DNA of 64,000 nucleotides from Streptomyces anulatus (GCF_014650675.1 NZ_BMVK01000004.1:310001-374000); one strand, 5' to 3'; counted from the stretch's first letter, positions 1 through 10,687 are shown. Translations and numbers: made by a program. Notes: generated from the letters alone by a model not told the origin.

Positions 1-111
1 CATCGCGCCAGTATGAGGATCCGGCCGCGACCGGTACACCCGGCCGGACCTGCGGACCTCGCAGGACACCGGGTAACGGGCACGGGCCCGTCACCGCATA
101 AGCTTCCGGAC

Positions 112-804
112 ATGACGACCTCCCCCACCCCCGCCCACGAGACCCCCGCCGACGAAGCCGAGGGCCGGGCGATCCAGGACCGGCTGCGCGGCCGGGTGAT
201 CCTGGACGAGGCGGGACCGGAGCCCGGAACCGGGCTGGTCACCGGGGTGGACGTGGCCTACGACGACGTGAAGGACGTCGTCGTCGCGGCGGCCGTGGTG
301 CTGGACGCCGTGACCCTGGAGACGGTCGACGAGGCCACCGCCGTCGGCCGGATCACCTTCCCGTACGTCCCCGGGCTGCTGGCCTTCCGGGAGATCCCGA
401 CGGCGCTGGAGGCCCTGGAGGGGCTGAGCGTCGACCCGGGCCTCGTCATCTGCGACGGCTACGGTCTGGCGCACCCGCGCCGCTTCGGACTCGCCAGCCA
501 CCTGGGCGTGCTCACCGGGCTGCCGGTGATCGGCGTCGGCAAGAACCCGTTCACGTTCACGTACGAGGCCCCCGGCCCCCGGCGCGGCGACTTCTCCCCG
601 CTGCTGGACGGCGACGAGGTGGTCGGCCGGGCGCTGCGCACCCAGGAGAACACCAACCCGGTGTTCGTCTCGGTGGGCCACCGCATCAGCCTCGACAACG
701 CCTGCGCCCACACGCTCCGCCTCGCCGGCCGCTTCCGCCAGCCGGAGAGCACCCGCCGGGCGGACGCCCTGTGCCGGCAGACCCTGCGGGAAGCGACCGC
801 CTGA
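112..804 (+). CDS. nfi: Endonuclease V
   Basis: 230 residues, the usual length. Endonuclease V nicks DNA (or RNA in some lineages) next to deoxyinosine and starts alternative excision repair in the cytoplasm. Family motifs are visible: GVDVAYDD near residue 45 carries a metal-binding Asp, DGYGLAHPRRFG near residue 120 is the second acidic/active-site block, and PVIGVGKNP follows. The frame stays open upstream to position 13, but the ATG at 112 begins where the family alignment starts and the upstream residues look non-coding. A GC-rich hairpin candidate lies just after the stop (about 806-830). Family assignment is firm; the start is inferred. Confidence 0.93.
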   Translation: MTTSPTPAHETPADEAEGRAIQDRLRGRVILDEAGPEPGTGLVTGVDVAYDDVKDVVVAAAVVLDAVTLETVDEATAVGRITFPYVPGLLAFREIPTALEALEGLSVDPGLVICDGYGLAHPRRFGLASHLGVLTGLPVIGVGKNPFTFTYEAPGPRRGDFSPLLDGDEVVGRALRTQENTNPVFVSVGHRISLDNACAHTLRLAGRFRQPESTRRADALCRQTLREATA

Positions 805-894
805 CGCGCGCCCGGGACCCCGCCCGGGTACGCGAACAGCCGCCGCCCGCCGTGTGACGGTCCCGGGCGTGGAACAGTCCTGCAACTGAGTACG

Positions 895-919
895 CGTACG
901 GATGGCGTAGATCCGTACG
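895..919. promoter_or_regulatory. Inverted repeat upstream of small membrane gene
   Basis: Perfect 9-bp inverted repeat CGTACGGAT / ATCCGTACG with a 7-bp spacer, ending 19 bp before the ATG at 939. It could be an operator or lie in the 5' leader. No regulator is assigned. Confidence 0.4.
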
Positions 920-938
920 GCTGGGCAGGCTGACACGT

Positions 939-1082
939 ATGAACGCCTCTCGTACAGCCGTCCGCACCGAGCCCTTCGACCCCGCTCAGCGCCGCATGGC
1001 CCTCGGCATGCTCCTCGGGAGCGCCGTCGGGCTCGTCTGGCTGGGCGCGATGCTCTACACGCTGGCCGGCTGGATCTTCTAG
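939..1082 (+). CDS. 47-residue membrane protein, MmpA-like
   Basis: Short ORF of 47 residues. Residues 1-19 are polar and basic (ends PAQRRM); residues 20-47 form one hydrophobic helix with GLVWLGAMLYTLAGW and end in Ile-Phe. Layout and the W-x-GA-x-x-YTL-x-x-W pattern resemble, from memory, the small Streptomyces 'morphogenic membrane protein MmpA' group linked to hyphal growth and development. That link is recollection, not a search. The gene has its own upstream region with an inverted repeat and converges on the reductase gene that ends at 1111. Codon use is typical of the genome, so a real gene is likely; the function stays tentative. Confidence 0.6.
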   Translation: MNASRTAVRTEPFDPAQRRMALGMLLGSAVGLVWLGAMLYTLAGWIF

Positions 1083-1110
1083 ACGCGCCGGGTCCGCCCG
1101 GTGGCGTCGG

Positions 1111-2301
1111 CTACCGCACCGCCGCAACCCGGAACCGCAGCCCCGCCGCCGTCAGCCGCTCCAGGAGCGCGTCGCCCATGGCCACCGCCGTGGTGACCTG
1201 CCCGGAGGTCTCCGGCAGCTCGTCCAGGGCCAGGCACACCGCCGACTCGGCGAGGATCTTCGCCGTCTCGCCGTAGCCCGGGTCGCCCCCGGACACCTCG
1301 GTGAAGACGCGCCGCCCGCCGCCCTCGCCGACGAAGCGGATGGTGAACCAGCTCCGCCGGCGGCGGTCCTCGTCCGGCCCCTGCCCCGGCTCGTAACGGC
1401 CCATCAGCCACTCCCGGGCGCCCTCCACCTGCGCGGCGGCCACCAGCGCACCGATCGCCACCGGGGCGCCGAGGGCCATCGGCAGGGTCTTGACCGAGGC
1501 GAAGTGCCGGTAGCGGAAGTCGGGGCCGTACCGCTCCAGGGACCGCGCGGAGCGGCCGACGATCGTCGGGTCCACCGTCGGCAGCGGCAGCGCCCAGGTG
1601 CCGACGGACCCGCTGAAGTGCGGGGAGCCCGCCGGGGTGCGGACGCGCCGGCCCACCAGGCGCGGTTCGTGCAGCCGGCGCTCCCGGGCGGCGGCCAGCA
1701 TCTGCGGGCCCCGGCCCATCGCGGTCAGCGCCGAGGCGAACGTTCCGCCGGAGAACACCGCATCGGTACGGACGAAGCCGTCGACGGTCAGGGGGACATC
1801 CTCGGGCAGCTGCTTGACGGTGAAGTACGCCCCCAGGTCGTGGGGGACGGAGTCGAAGCCGCAGGCGTGCACGATGCGCGCCCCCGTCTCGCGGGCCCGG
1901 GCGTCGTGCTCCAGATACGTCCGGTCGATGAACTCCGCCTCGCCCGTGAGGTCCGCGTAGTCCGTCCCGGCCTCCGCGCACGCGGCGACGAGCTTCTCGC
2001 CGTAACGGATGTACGGCCCCACCGTCGTGGCCACCACCCGGGTGGAGGCGGCCAGTTCGGCCAGTGCCTCCGCGTCGTCCGCGTCGGTCTCCAGCAGCGG
2101 CAGGTCCGCGCAGCCGGGGGCGATCGCGGTGAGCCGTTCCCGCAGCCCCTCCAGCTTGGCCCGGCTGCGACCGGCCAGCGCCCAGCGCAGGCCGGCGGGG
2201 GCGTGGGCCGCCAGGTACTCGGCCGTGAGCGTCCCCACGAAGCCGGTGGCACCGAAGAGGACGACGTCCAAGGGGCGTGTCGCGTCGTTCTGCCTGTTCA
2301 C
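1111..2301 (-). CDS. Saccharopine dehydrogenase-like trans-acting enoyl reductase
   Basis: 396 residues. The N-terminus has a dinucleotide-binding Rossmann motif (FGATGFVGTLTAEYL, residues about 15-30) typical of the saccharopine dehydrogenase NADP-binding fold. Homologous actinobacterial proteins are annotated as trans-acting enoyl reductases; in mycobacteria one such protein works with lipid polyketide synthases. No PKS lies nearby, so the substrate is unknown and it may act on other lipids. It is transcribed divergently from the beta-oxidation operon, with about 208 bp between the starts, so the two may share control. True lysine-pathway saccharopine dehydrogenase activity is unlikely given the family branch. 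Confidence 0.85.
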   Translation of the reverse strand: MNRQNDATRPLDVVLFGATGFVGTLTAEYLAAHAPAGLRWALAGRSRAKLEGLRERLTAIAPGCADLPLLETDADDAEALAELAASTRVVATTVGPYIRYGEKLVAACAEAGTDYADLTGEAEFIDRTYLEHDARARETGARIVHACGFDSVPHDLGAYFTVKQLPEDVPLTVDGFVRTDAVFSGGTFASALTAMGRGPQMLAAARERRLHEPRLVGRRVRTPAGSPHFSGSVGTWALPLPTVDPTIVGRSARSLERYGPDFRYRHFASVKTLPMALGAPVAIGALVAAAQVEGAREWLMGRYEPGQGPDEDRRRRSWFTIRFVGEGGGRRVFTEVSGGDPGYGETAKILAESAVCLALDELPETSGQVTTAVAMGDALLERLTAAGLRFRVAAVR

Positions 2302-2469
2302 GAGTACCTCCGCTGCGAGCCGGGTGCCGACGTGGCAGGCAGAGGGTAGCGGAGAGCGACGTGGCGGCGCCCGGCCGGGCGGGCCGGATGCGAGAGGATC
2401 GGGTGGAAGAACTAAGCGCTTGCTCGGCCCAAGGGGTTGTGCGGAGCCCGGCGCGTTCTTAGCATCACT

Positions 2470-2480
2470 GATGTTACATC
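2470..2480. promoter_or_regulatory. Small palindrome in divergent promoter region
   Basis: GATGT-T-ACATC, an 11-bp palindrome 30 bp before the CoA-transferase start, in the 208-bp divergent region between the reductase and the beta-oxidation operon. It is a possible operator for a lipid-responsive repressor. It is short enough to occur by chance. Confidence 0.25.
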
Positions 2481-2509
2481 GGTTGTGTCACACCCCTGGG
2501 GGCTCACAG

Positions 2510-3658
2510 ATGGCGAAAGGCCCAAGGTCCGGGCATGGTCCGCTGACCGGTGTCCGCGTCGTCGAGCTGGCGGGCATCGGACCCGGACCGTTCGCCGCGA
2601 TGCTGGTGGCGGACCTCGGGGCCGACGTCGTACGCGTCGACCGGCCCGGCGGCGCGGGGCTCGGCATCGATCCCGCGTCCGACCTCACCAACCGCAACAA
2701 GCGCTCCGTCCTCCTGGACCTCAAGAGCGACGAGGGGCCGGCCCGCGTCCTGGACCTCGTCGAACGCGCCGACATCCTGATCGAGGGCTACCGCCCCGGC
2801 GTCGCCGAACGTCTCGGCGTCGGCCCCGAGGCCTGCCTCGCCCGCAATCCGAAGCTCGTCTACGGCCGGATGACCGGGTGGGGCCAGGACGGGCCGCTCG
2901 CCGAGCGCGCCGGACACGACATCGCCTACCTCGCGCTCACCGGCACCCTGTCCATGATCGGCAAGCCGGACGAGCCGCCCGTGGTCCCCGCCAACCTGGT
3001 CGGCGACTACGCGGGCGGCTCGCTCTACCTCGTCGTCGGCGTCCTCGCCGCCCTCCAGCACGCCCGCGCCCACGGTGAGGGGCAGGTCGTCGACGCAGCC
3101 ATCGTGGACGGCGCCGCCCATCTCGCCACGATGATCCACGGCATGCTGGCCGCCGGGAGCTGGCAGGACCGGCGCGGCACGAACCTCCTCGACGGCGGCT
3201 GCCCGTTCTACGGCACCTACGCCACGTCCGACGGCGGCCACATGGCGGTCGGCCCGCTGGAGGGGCAGTTCTACGCGGAGTTCATCGGCCTCCTCGGCAT
3301 CGCGGACGCCTTCCCCGACCGGTGGGACCTCGCCCGCTGGGACGAGCTGCGCGCCGCCGTCACCGAGCGCTTCCTGACCCGTACGCGCGCCGAGTGGACC
3401 GAGGTGTTCGACGGCACCGACGCCTGCGTGGCCCCCGTGCTCTCGCTCACCGAAGCGCCGCACCACCCGCACCTCGCCGCCCGCTCCACCTTCGTCGAGC
3501 ACAGCGGCCTCACCCAGCCCGCCCCCGCCCCGCGCTTCTCGGCCACCCCCGTCTCCGTACGCAGCGGGCCCGCCCGGCCCGGCGGCGACACGGCCGCCGT
3601 CGCCGCCGACTGGGACGTCCCCGCACTGCGGCCCGCAGACTCACCCGAGACCTACTAG
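2510..3658 (+). CDS. CaiB/BaiF CoA transferase (alpha-methylacyl-CoA racemase-like)
   Basis: 382 residues, the usual length for family III CoA transferases. The N-terminal PLTGVRVVELAGIGPGPFAAMLVADLGADVVRVDRP pattern (spread over about residues 10-45) places it near alpha-methylacyl-CoA racemases, which interconvert 2R and 2S methyl-branched acyl-CoAs before beta-oxidation. GHDIAYLALTG carries the conserved His, and GDYAGGS the Asp used as acid/base in mycobacterial Mcr. The segment GGCPFYGTY differs from the commoner GGAPFYDTY. First gene of an operon with an acyl-CoA dehydrogenase 8 bp downstream, so a role in branched-chain or sterol side-chain degradation is inferred. The frame opens earlier, but the ATG at 2510 matches the family start. 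Confidence 0.88.
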   Translation: MAKGPRSGHGPLTGVRVVELAGIGPGPFAAMLVADLGADVVRVDRPGGAGLGIDPASDLTNRNKRSVLLDLKSDEGPARVLDLVERADILIEGYRPGVAERLGVGPEACLARNPKLVYGRMTGWGQDGPLAERAGHDIAYLALTGTLSMIGKPDEPPVVPANLVGDYAGGSLYLVVGVLAALQHARAHGEGQVVDAAIVDGAAHLATMIHGMLAAGSWQDRRGTNLLDGGCPFYGTYATSDGGHMAVGPLEGQFYAEFIGLLGIADAFPDRWDLARWDELRAAVTERFLTRTRAEWTEVFDGTDACVAPVLSLTEAPHHPHLAARSTFVEHSGLTQPAPAPRFSATPVSVRSGPARPGGDTAAVAADWDVPALRPADSPETY

Positions 3659-3666
3659 GAGACCCC

Positions 3667-4809
3667 GTGCAACGGCAGATCTTCACCGAGGAGCACGACG
3701 CCTTCCGCGAGACCGTCCGGGCCTTCCTGGCCAAGGAGGTCCTCCCGTACTACGAGCAGTGGGAGCAGGACGGCATCGTCTCCCGCGAGGCCTGGCTCGC
3801 CGCCGGACGCGCGGGACTGCTGGGTCTCGCCGTCCCGGAGGAGTACGGGGGCGGCGGCAGCGACGACTTCCGCTACAGCGCCGTCCTCGCCGAGGAGTTC
3901 ACCCGGGCCGGGGCCCCCGGACTCGCGATCGGCCTGCACAACGACATCATCGGCCCCTACCTCACGGGCCTGGGCACCGAGGAGCAGAAGCGGCGCTGGC
4001 TCCCCGGCTTCTGCTCCGGCGAGACCGTCACCGCGATCGCGATGACCGAGCCGGGCGCGGGCTCCGACCTCCAGGGCATCCGCACCACCGCCGAGGACAA
4101 GGGCGACCACTGGCTGCTCAACGGCTCCAAGACCTTCATCTCCAACGGCATCCTCGCCGACCTGGTCGTCGTCGTCGCGAAGACCACCCCCGACGGCGGG
4201 GCCAAGGGTCTCTCGCTCATCGTCGTCGAACGCGGGGCGGAGGGCTTCGAGCGCGGCCGCAACCTCGACAAGATCGGCCAGAAGTCCCAGGACACCGCCG
4301 AACTGTTCTTCGACGACGTCCGCGTCCCCAAGGAGAACCTCCTCGGCGAGCGCGACGGCGCGTTCATCCACCTGATGACCAACCTGGCCCAGGAGCGCAT
4401 GGGCATAGCGGTCGCCGGGATCGCCGCCGCCGAACACCTGCTGGAGATCACCACCCGGTACGTCAAGGAGCGCGAGGCCTTCGGACGCCCCCTCTCCAAG
4501 CTCCAGCACATCCGCTTCGAGATCGCCGAGATGGCCACCGAGTGCGCCGTCACCCGGACCTTCCTCGACCGGTGCATCGTCGACCACTCCGACGGCGTCC
4601 TGGACGCCGTCCACGCCTCCATGGCCAAGTGGTGGGCCACCGAACTGCAGAAGCGCGTCGCCGACCGCTGCCTCCAACTCCACGGAGGCTACGGCTACAT
4701 GAGCGAGTACAAGGTCGCCAAGGCGTTCACCGACGGCCGTATCCAGACCATCTACGGCGGCACGACCGAGATCATGAAGGAGATCATCGGCCGCTCGCTG
4801 CTCGCCTGA
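3667..4809 (+). CDS. Acyl-CoA dehydrogenase
   Basis: 380 residues, complete. FAD enzyme oxidising acyl-CoA to trans-2-enoyl-CoA. Seen: [14 protein letters not shown] (FAD/substrate signature, about residues 124-137), KTFISNG, and the C-terminal [15 protein letters not shown] and YGGTTEIM signatures. The YEGT glutamate used by short- and medium-chain enzymes is Gly here (YGGT), as in the long-chain and isovaleryl-CoA branches, where an earlier helix supplies the base. GTG start at 3667 with AGGAGA overlapping the stop of the preceding gene, indicating coupled translation. Second gene of the beta-oxidation operon; substrate chain length cannot be read from sequence. Confidence 0.93.
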   Translation: MQRQIFTEEHDAFRETVRAFLAKEVLPYYEQWEQDGIVSREAWLAAGRAGLLGLAVPEEYGGGGSDDFRYSAVLAEEFTRAGAPGLAIGLHNDIIGPYLTGLGTEEQKRRWLPGFCSGETVTAIAMTEPGAGSDLQGIRTTAEDKGDHWLLNGSKTFISNGILADLVVVVAKTTPDGGAKGLSLIVVERGAEGFERGRNLDKIGQKSQDTAELFFDDVRVPKENLLGERDGAFIHLMTNLAQERMGIAVAGIAAAEHLLEITTRYVKEREAFGRPLSKLQHIRFEIAEMATECAVTRTFLDRCIVDHSDGVLDAVHASMAKWWATELQKRVADRCLQLHGGYGYMSEYKVAKAFTDGRIQTIYGGTTEIMKEIIGRSLLA

Positions 4810-4855
4810 GCCGCCCCTCACCCGGGCCGACAACCACCCTCGAAAGGCAGCTGTC

Positions 4856-6070
<1,215 letters not shown>

Positions 6071-6106
6071 GTTCCCGGCCCACCTGCTTACGGAGAAGAC
6101 ACCGCC

Positions 6107-8278
6107 ATGACCGAGAGCACGACCATCCGCTGGGAGCAGGACGACACCGGCGTCGTCACCCTCGTCCTCGACGACCCCAACCAGTCGGCCAACACGATGA
6201 ACCAGGCCTTCAAGGACTCCATCGCGGCCGTCGCCGACCGCGCCGAGGCCGAGAAGGACTCCATCCGCGGCATCATCTACACCTCCGCCAAGAAGACCTT
6301 CTTCGCCGGCGGCGACCTCAAGGACATGATCAAGGTCGGCCCGGAGAACGCCCAGGACGCCTTCGACGCCGGCAACGCCATCAAGGCCTCGCTCCGCCGC
6401 ATCGAGACCCTCGGCAAGCCCGTCGTCGCCGCCATCAACGGAGCGGCCCTCGGCGGCGGTTACGAGATCGCGCTCGCCTGCCACCACCGCGTCGCCCTCG
6501 ACGCCCCCGGCTCCCGCATCGGCCTGCCCGAGGTCACCCTCGGCCTGCTCCCTGCGGGCGGCGGCGTCACCCGGACCGTACGCCTCATGGGCATCGCCGA
6601 CGCCCTGCTCAAGGTGCTCCTCCAGGGCACGCAGTACACGCCGCGGCGCGCCCTGGAGAACGGGCTCGTCCACGAAGTCGCCGCCACCCGCGAGGAGATG
6701 ATCGAGAAGGCCCGCGCCTTCATCGACGCCAACCCCGAGTCCCAGCAGCCCTGGGACGTCAAGGGCTACAAGATCCCCGGCGGCACCCCGTCCAACCCGC
6801 GCTTCGCCGCCAACCTGCCCGCCTTCCCGGCCAACCTGAAGAAGCAGCTCGCGGGCGCGCCGATGCCCGCGCCGCGCAACATCCTGGCGGCGGCCGTCGA
6901 GGGCTCGCAGGTCGACTTCGAGACCGCCCTGACCATCGAGGCCCGGTACTTCACCGAGCTGGTCACCGGCCAGGTCTCCAAGAACATGATCCAGGCGTTC
7001 TTCTTCGACCTCCAGGCCGTCAACTCCGGTGCCAACCGCCCCAGGAACATCCCCGAGCGACCCGTCCGCAAGGTCGCCGTCCTCGGCGCCGGGATGATGG
7101 GCGCGGGCATCGCCTACTCCTGCGCCAGGGCCGGCATCGAGGTGGTCCTCAAGGACGTCTCCACCGAAGCGGCCGCCAAGGGCAAGGCGTACAGCGAGAA
7201 ACTGCTCGCCAAGGCGCTTTCCCGGGGCCGGACGACCGAGGCGGAGCGCGACGGACTGCTGGCCCGGATCACCCCCACCGGCGACGCGGCCGACCTCGCG
7301 GGCTGCGACGCGGTGATCGAGGCCGTCTTCGAGGACACCGCCCTCAAGCACAAGGTGTTCCAGGAGATCCAGGACGTCATCGAGCCGGACGCGCTGCTCT
7401 GCTCCAACACCTCCACCCTCCCGATCACCGTCCTCGCCGAAGGCGTCTCGCGCCCCGTCGACTTCATCGGGCTGCACTTCTTCTCGCCCGTCGACAAGAT
7501 GCCGCTCGTCGAGATCATCAAGGGCGAGCGCACCGGCGACGAGGCGCTCGCCCGCGCCTTCGACCTGGTCCGCCGGATCAAGAAGACGCCGATCGTCGTC
7601 AACGACTCGCGCGGCTTCTTCACCTCGCGTGTCATCGGCCAGTTCATCAACGAGGGCGTCGCCATGGTCGGCGAGGGCGTCGAGCCCGCGTCGATCGAGC
7701 AGGCCGCCGCCCAGTCCGGCTACCCGGCCAAGGTGCTCTCCCTGATGGACGAGCTGACCCTGACCCTGCCGCGCAAGATCCGCAACGAGACGAAGCGCGC
7801 GGTGGAGGAGGCCGGGGGCACCTGGCCCGGCCACCCCTCCGACGACGTCATCGACCGCATGGTCGACGAGTTCGGCCGCCCGGGACGCAGCGGCGGCGCG
7901 GGTTTCTACGACTACGACGAGGCCGGCAAGCGGGCAGGCCTCTGGCCCGGACTGCGCGAGCACTTCGCCAAGCCCGACGCCGATGTGCCCTTCGAGGACA
8001 TGAAGGAGCGGATGCTCTTCTCCGAGGCCCTGGACAGCGTCCGCTGCCTGGAGGAGAACGTCCTCATCTCCGTCGCCGACGCCAACATCGGCTCCATCAT
8101 GGGCATCGGCTTCCCGCCGTGGACCGGCGGCGTCCTCCAGTACATCAACGGGTACGAGGGCGGCCTGCCCGGCTTCGTGGCCCGCGCCCGGGAACTCGCC
8201 GAGCGCTACGGCGACCGCTTCCTGCCGCCCGCGCTGCTGGTGGAGAAGGCGGAGAAGGGCGAGACCTTCCACGACTGA
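6107..8278 (+). CDS. fadB: FadB-type enoyl-CoA hydratase / 3-hydroxyacyl-CoA dehydrogenase
   Basis: 723 residues, full length for the fused multifunctional enzyme. The N-terminal crotonase domain (about 1-190) has FFAGGDLKDM and GGGYEIALACHHR. The NAD-binding domain begins near 320 with VAVLGAGMMGAGIAYSCARA; the C-terminal dehydrogenase domains follow (NDSRGFFTSRVI near 505). It hydrates enoyl-CoA and oxidises the hydroxyacyl product, feeding the thiolase upstream. ATG at 6107 after GGAGAAGAC. It is the last gene of the operon and meets the convergent MerR gene at a strong bidirectional hairpin. Confidence 0.95.
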   Translation: MTESTTIRWEQDDTGVVTLVLDDPNQSANTMNQAFKDSIAAVADRAEAEKDSIRGIIYTSAKKTFFAGGDLKDMIKVGPENAQDAFDAGNAIKASLRRIETLGKPVVAAINGAALGGGYEIALACHHRVALDAPGSRIGLPEVTLGLLPAGGGVTRTVRLMGIADALLKVLLQGTQYTPRRALENGLVHEVAATREEMIEKARAFIDANPESQQPWDVKGYKIPGGTPSNPRFAANLPAFPANLKKQLAGAPMPAPRNILAAAVEGSQVDFETALTIEARYFTELVTGQVSKNMIQAFFFDLQAVNSGANRPRNIPERPVRKVAVLGAGMMGAGIAYSCARAGIEVVLKDVSTEAAAKGKAYSEKLLAKALSRGRTTEAERDGLLARITPTGDAADLAGCDAVIEAVFEDTALKHKVFQEIQDVIEPDALLCSNTSTLPITVLAEGVSRPVDFIGLHFFSPVDKMPLVEIIKGERTGDEALARAFDLVRRIKKTPIVVNDSRGFFTSRVIGQFINEGVAMVGEGVEPASIEQAAAQSGYPAKVLSLMDELTLTLPRKIRNETKRAVEEAGGTWPGHPSDDVIDRMVDEFGRPGRSGGAGFYDYDEAGKRAGLWPGLREHFAKPDADVPFEDMKERMLFSEALDSVRCLEENVLISVADANIGSIMGIGFPPWTGGVLQYINGYEGGLPGFVARARELAERYGDRFLPPALLVEKAEKGETFHD

Positions 8279-8285
8279 GGCGCTC

Positions 8286-8327
8286 GCGGGCCGCCTTCAC
8301 CGTCACTCGGCGGTGAACGCGGCCCGC
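8286..8327. terminator. Bidirectional terminator hairpin
   Basis: 17-bp arms (GCGGGCCGCCTTCACCG and its complement with one mismatch) around an 8-bp loop, between the convergent fadB and MerR genes and overlapping the 3' end of the latter. There is no T-tract, as is common in actinomycetes. Confidence 0.7.
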
Positions 8328-9034
8328 AGCTCCTCCTTCAGTGAGCGCTGAAACGCCGTCACCAGCGCCTGCACCACGATCGGTTGCATGTCGGCGGACA
8401 GCGACTTCATCGCCGCCACATGCTCCGGGTCGCCCTCGCGCTCCCGGTAGGGGTTCCACACCTCGTCCTTGAACAGCCGGGTCATCTCCTGGGCGGCCGC
8501 CCGGGTGTGCTCCAGCAGAACGGTCCGCGCCGCCAGGATCGTCTCGTGCGCGATCGGCACGTCCAGCAGCTCCACCCCGAGCCGCAGCAGCCCCGCATCC
8601 ACCCGGTGCGGCCCGCCGGCCTCCTGCGGCCGGACCAGGACGCCCATCGCCGCCAGCCGCTCCACATCCGCCTCCGACAGCGCCCGCCCGGCCCGCCGCT
8701 CCAGCTCGGCCCGGGAGAGTTCCTCGGTCCGGTCCGGCGCCCAGGACGCGACCAGGGCCCGGTGGATCGCCAGATCGTGGGCGCTCAGGTCGGGCGGCAA
8801 CTGTTCCAGATACCGTTCGATCGCCGCGAGCGTCATGCCCTGCTGCTGGAGTTCCTCGATCAGCGCGAGGCGCGAGAGATGGTCCGGCCCGTAGTGTCCG
8901 ACCCGGCGGGGCCCGATGACCGGGGGCGGCAACAGGCCCCGGGTGCTGTAGAACCGCACGGTACGCACGGTGACCCCGGCGCGCGCCGCCAGCTCGTCCA
9001 CCGTGAGCGTCGGCTCGTCGGTCCCCGTCGCCAT
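8303..9034 (-). CDS. MerR-family transcriptional regulator
   Basis: 243 residues. An N-terminal winged helix (about residues 9-80) carries the MerR pattern LTVDELAARAGVTVRTVRFYSTRGLLPPP and the GHYGPDHLSRLALIEELQQQGMTLAAIERYL dimer-helix segment. The C-terminal 160 residues form a variable effector region with no Cys cluster, so it is not a metal or redox sensor of the classic kind. It faces the fatty-acid operon tail to tail and probably starts from the intergenic region before 9166. The target and ligand are unknown; regulation of the adjacent fad genes is only a neighbourhood guess. Confidence 0.88.
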   Translation of the reverse strand: MATGTDEPTLTVDELAARAGVTVRTVRFYSTRGLLPPPVIGPRRVGHYGPDHLSRLALIEELQQQGMTLAAIERYLEQLPPDLSAHDLAIHRALVASWAPDRTEELSRAELERRAGRALSEADVERLAAMGVLVRPQEAGGPHRVDAGLLRLGVELLDVPIAHETILAARTVLLEHTRAAAQEMTRLFKDEVWNPYREREGDPEHVAAMKSLSADMQPIVVQALVTAFQRSLKEELRAAFTAE

Positions 9035-9165
9035 CTCTGCTCCCCGCCGTCGAACCCTCGTATCGGACAGTTCCGCTGTCTCACCATTACTGTGAAAGTC
9101 TCCGGCACCATCGCCCCGCCGTCCACCCCGGACCCGTTGTCAGTGGCGGCCCGTACGGTGAGGGC

Positions 9166-9642
9166 ATGTCGGAGATCATCTATGTACGGGGGGACGCCAC
9201 CGCCCCCCAGGGCAAGGGCGTCAAGCTGATCGTCCACGTCTGCAACGACCTCGGCGGCTGGGGCAAGGGTTTCGTCCTGGCCCTCTCCCGCCGCTGGCCG
9301 GAGCCCGAGGCCGCCTACCGACGCTGGCACCGGGAGCGAGCGGGCAACGACTTCGCCCTGGGCGCGGCGCAGTTCGTGCAGGTGGGGCCCTACCTCTGGG
9401 TGGCCAACATGGTCGGCCAGCGGGGCATGCGCACCGGCAGCAAGGGGGTGCCCGTGCGGTACGAGGCGATCGACGCGGCGCTCGGCGCGGTGGCCGTCAG
9501 GGCGGCCGAGCTGGAGGCCTCGGTCCATATGCCGCGGATCGGCTGCGGGCTCGCGGGCGGCACGTGGTCCAGGATCGAGCCGCTGATCGAGCGACGCCTG
9601 ATATCCGCCGGCATACCGGTGACGGTGTACGACCACGACTGA
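9166..9642 (+). CDS. Macro-domain protein
   Basis: 158 residues, a stand-alone macro domain. It begins IIYVRGDATAP; HVCNDLGGWGKGF is the ribose-binding loop region, and PRIGCGLAGGTW the phosphate-binding loop near residue 124. Macro domains bind or hydrolyse ADP-ribose derivatives such as ADP-ribose 1''-phosphate, O-acetyl-ADP-ribose or ADP-ribosylated protein or DNA. No ART or sirtuin partner is adjacent, so the substrate is not inferable. Monocistronic, divergent from the MerR gene. Confidence 0.9.
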   Translation: MSEIIYVRGDATAPQGKGVKLIVHVCNDLGGWGKGFVLALSRRWPEPEAAYRRWHRERAGNDFALGAAQFVQVGPYLWVANMVGQRGMRTGSKGVPVRYEAIDAALGAVAVRAAELEASVHMPRIGCGLAGGTWSRIEPLIERRLISAGIPVTVYDHD

Positions 9643-9757
9643 CCGGGGCGGGGGCGGTCCCGGACCCCGCCGCCGGGGTTCTTCCGCGAGCGAGGGATCA
9701 TGGAGAGGAAGGGGACGGGCAGCGCACGGCAGGCCCGCCGGGACCGCGGGAGCACGG

Positions 9758-10657
9758 ATGAGTGGCGCGACCGACGTGAAGAACCCCGAGCCGCCCCCGC
9801 CCGGCGGAGTGCTCTGGAGCCTGTCCGGGGACATCCGCGCCCTGTTGATGCTGCCGGCGGCCCTCACCCTCCAGGTCGCCCACCCGGCCGTCGGAGCCGG
9901 TGTCGACGAGCACTCCGTCTTCCGTACGGACCCCTGGGGGCGCGGTGAACGCTCGCTGCGCTCGCTCCAGCTCTGGGTCTACGGGGGCGCGGAGGCCGCC
10001 GAGGAGGGCCGCAGGCTGCGGGTGCTGCACCGCACCATCCGGGGGACCGACACCCGTGGCCGCCCCTACCACGCCCTGACGCCCGCCAACTACGCCTGGG
10101 TGCACGCCACCGGCTTCCCGGTGTACCAGCACGCGGCCCGCTATCTGATCCGCCCCATGAGCCCCGCCCAGGAGCGTGCCCTGTACGCGGAATGGCTCCA
10201 GGTCGGACGGATCCTGGGCATCCACGACCGGGACATGCCTCAGACCATCGAGGACTTCTGGCCGTACTGGGAGAAGATGCTCGCCGGGGAGATCGAGGCC
10301 ACCGCCGTCGTGCGGGAGCTCGTCGCCACCGACCAGTCCGTCCCGCCGCCGGACCGGGGCCCGTGGCTGCTCCGGCTGCTGCTGCGGGCGCTGTGGCCGG
10401 TGCTTTTGCCGCCGCTGGCCCGCTTCCGCCGGTTCGTCACCATCGGGCTCATGCCGCCCGACGCCCGCATGGCCGTCGGCCTGCCGTGGACCCCGGACCA
10501 GGAGAAGCGGCTGCGCCGGATGTGCGCGGTGCTGCGCCTCGTCGTCCCCGCCCTCCCGGAGCGGCTGCGCTATCTGCCCCGGGCACGAGCGGCCCGCGCC
10601 GCGTCGCGTACGGCGGGACGGGGCGCCCGCACCGCCGGGGCGCGTCGGAACGGCTGA
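9758..10657 (+). CDS. DUF2236 / MpaB-type oxygenase
   Basis: 299 residues. Matches the oxygenase MpaB family (DUF2236), relatives of rubber-cleaving Lcp and the fungal mycophenolic-acid enzyme MpaB. Seen: the N-terminal SGDIRALLMLPAALTLQVAHPAVGAGVDEHS block and the DPWGRGERSLRSLQLWVYG segment typical of the family, with His residues that could ligate haem b. The last 30 residues are Arg/Ala-rich. Monocistronic, convergent with the M1 peptidase gene 30 bp away. The substrate is unknown; the oxygenase role is inferred from family members. Confidence 0.85.
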   Translation: MSGATDVKNPEPPPPGGVLWSLSGDIRALLMLPAALTLQVAHPAVGAGVDEHSVFRTDPWGRGERSLRSLQLWVYGGAEAAEEGRRLRVLHRTIRGTDTRGRPYHALTPANYAWVHATGFPVYQHAARYLIRPMSPAQERALYAEWLQVGRILGIHDRDMPQTIEDFWPYWEKMLAGEIEATAVVRELVATDQSVPPPDRGPWLLRLLLRALWPVLLPPLARFRRFVTIGLMPPDARMAVGLPWTPDQEKRLRRMCAVLRLVVPALPERLRYLPRARAARAASRTAGRGARTAGARRNG

Positions 10658-10687
10658 ACGCCCGCCGCTCCGACGCCCCGGGACAGG

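Noticed and set aside
9700..9948. 82-codon plus-strand ORF before the MpaB-type gene
   Set aside because: Arg-rich, out of frame and overlapping the real start at 9758.
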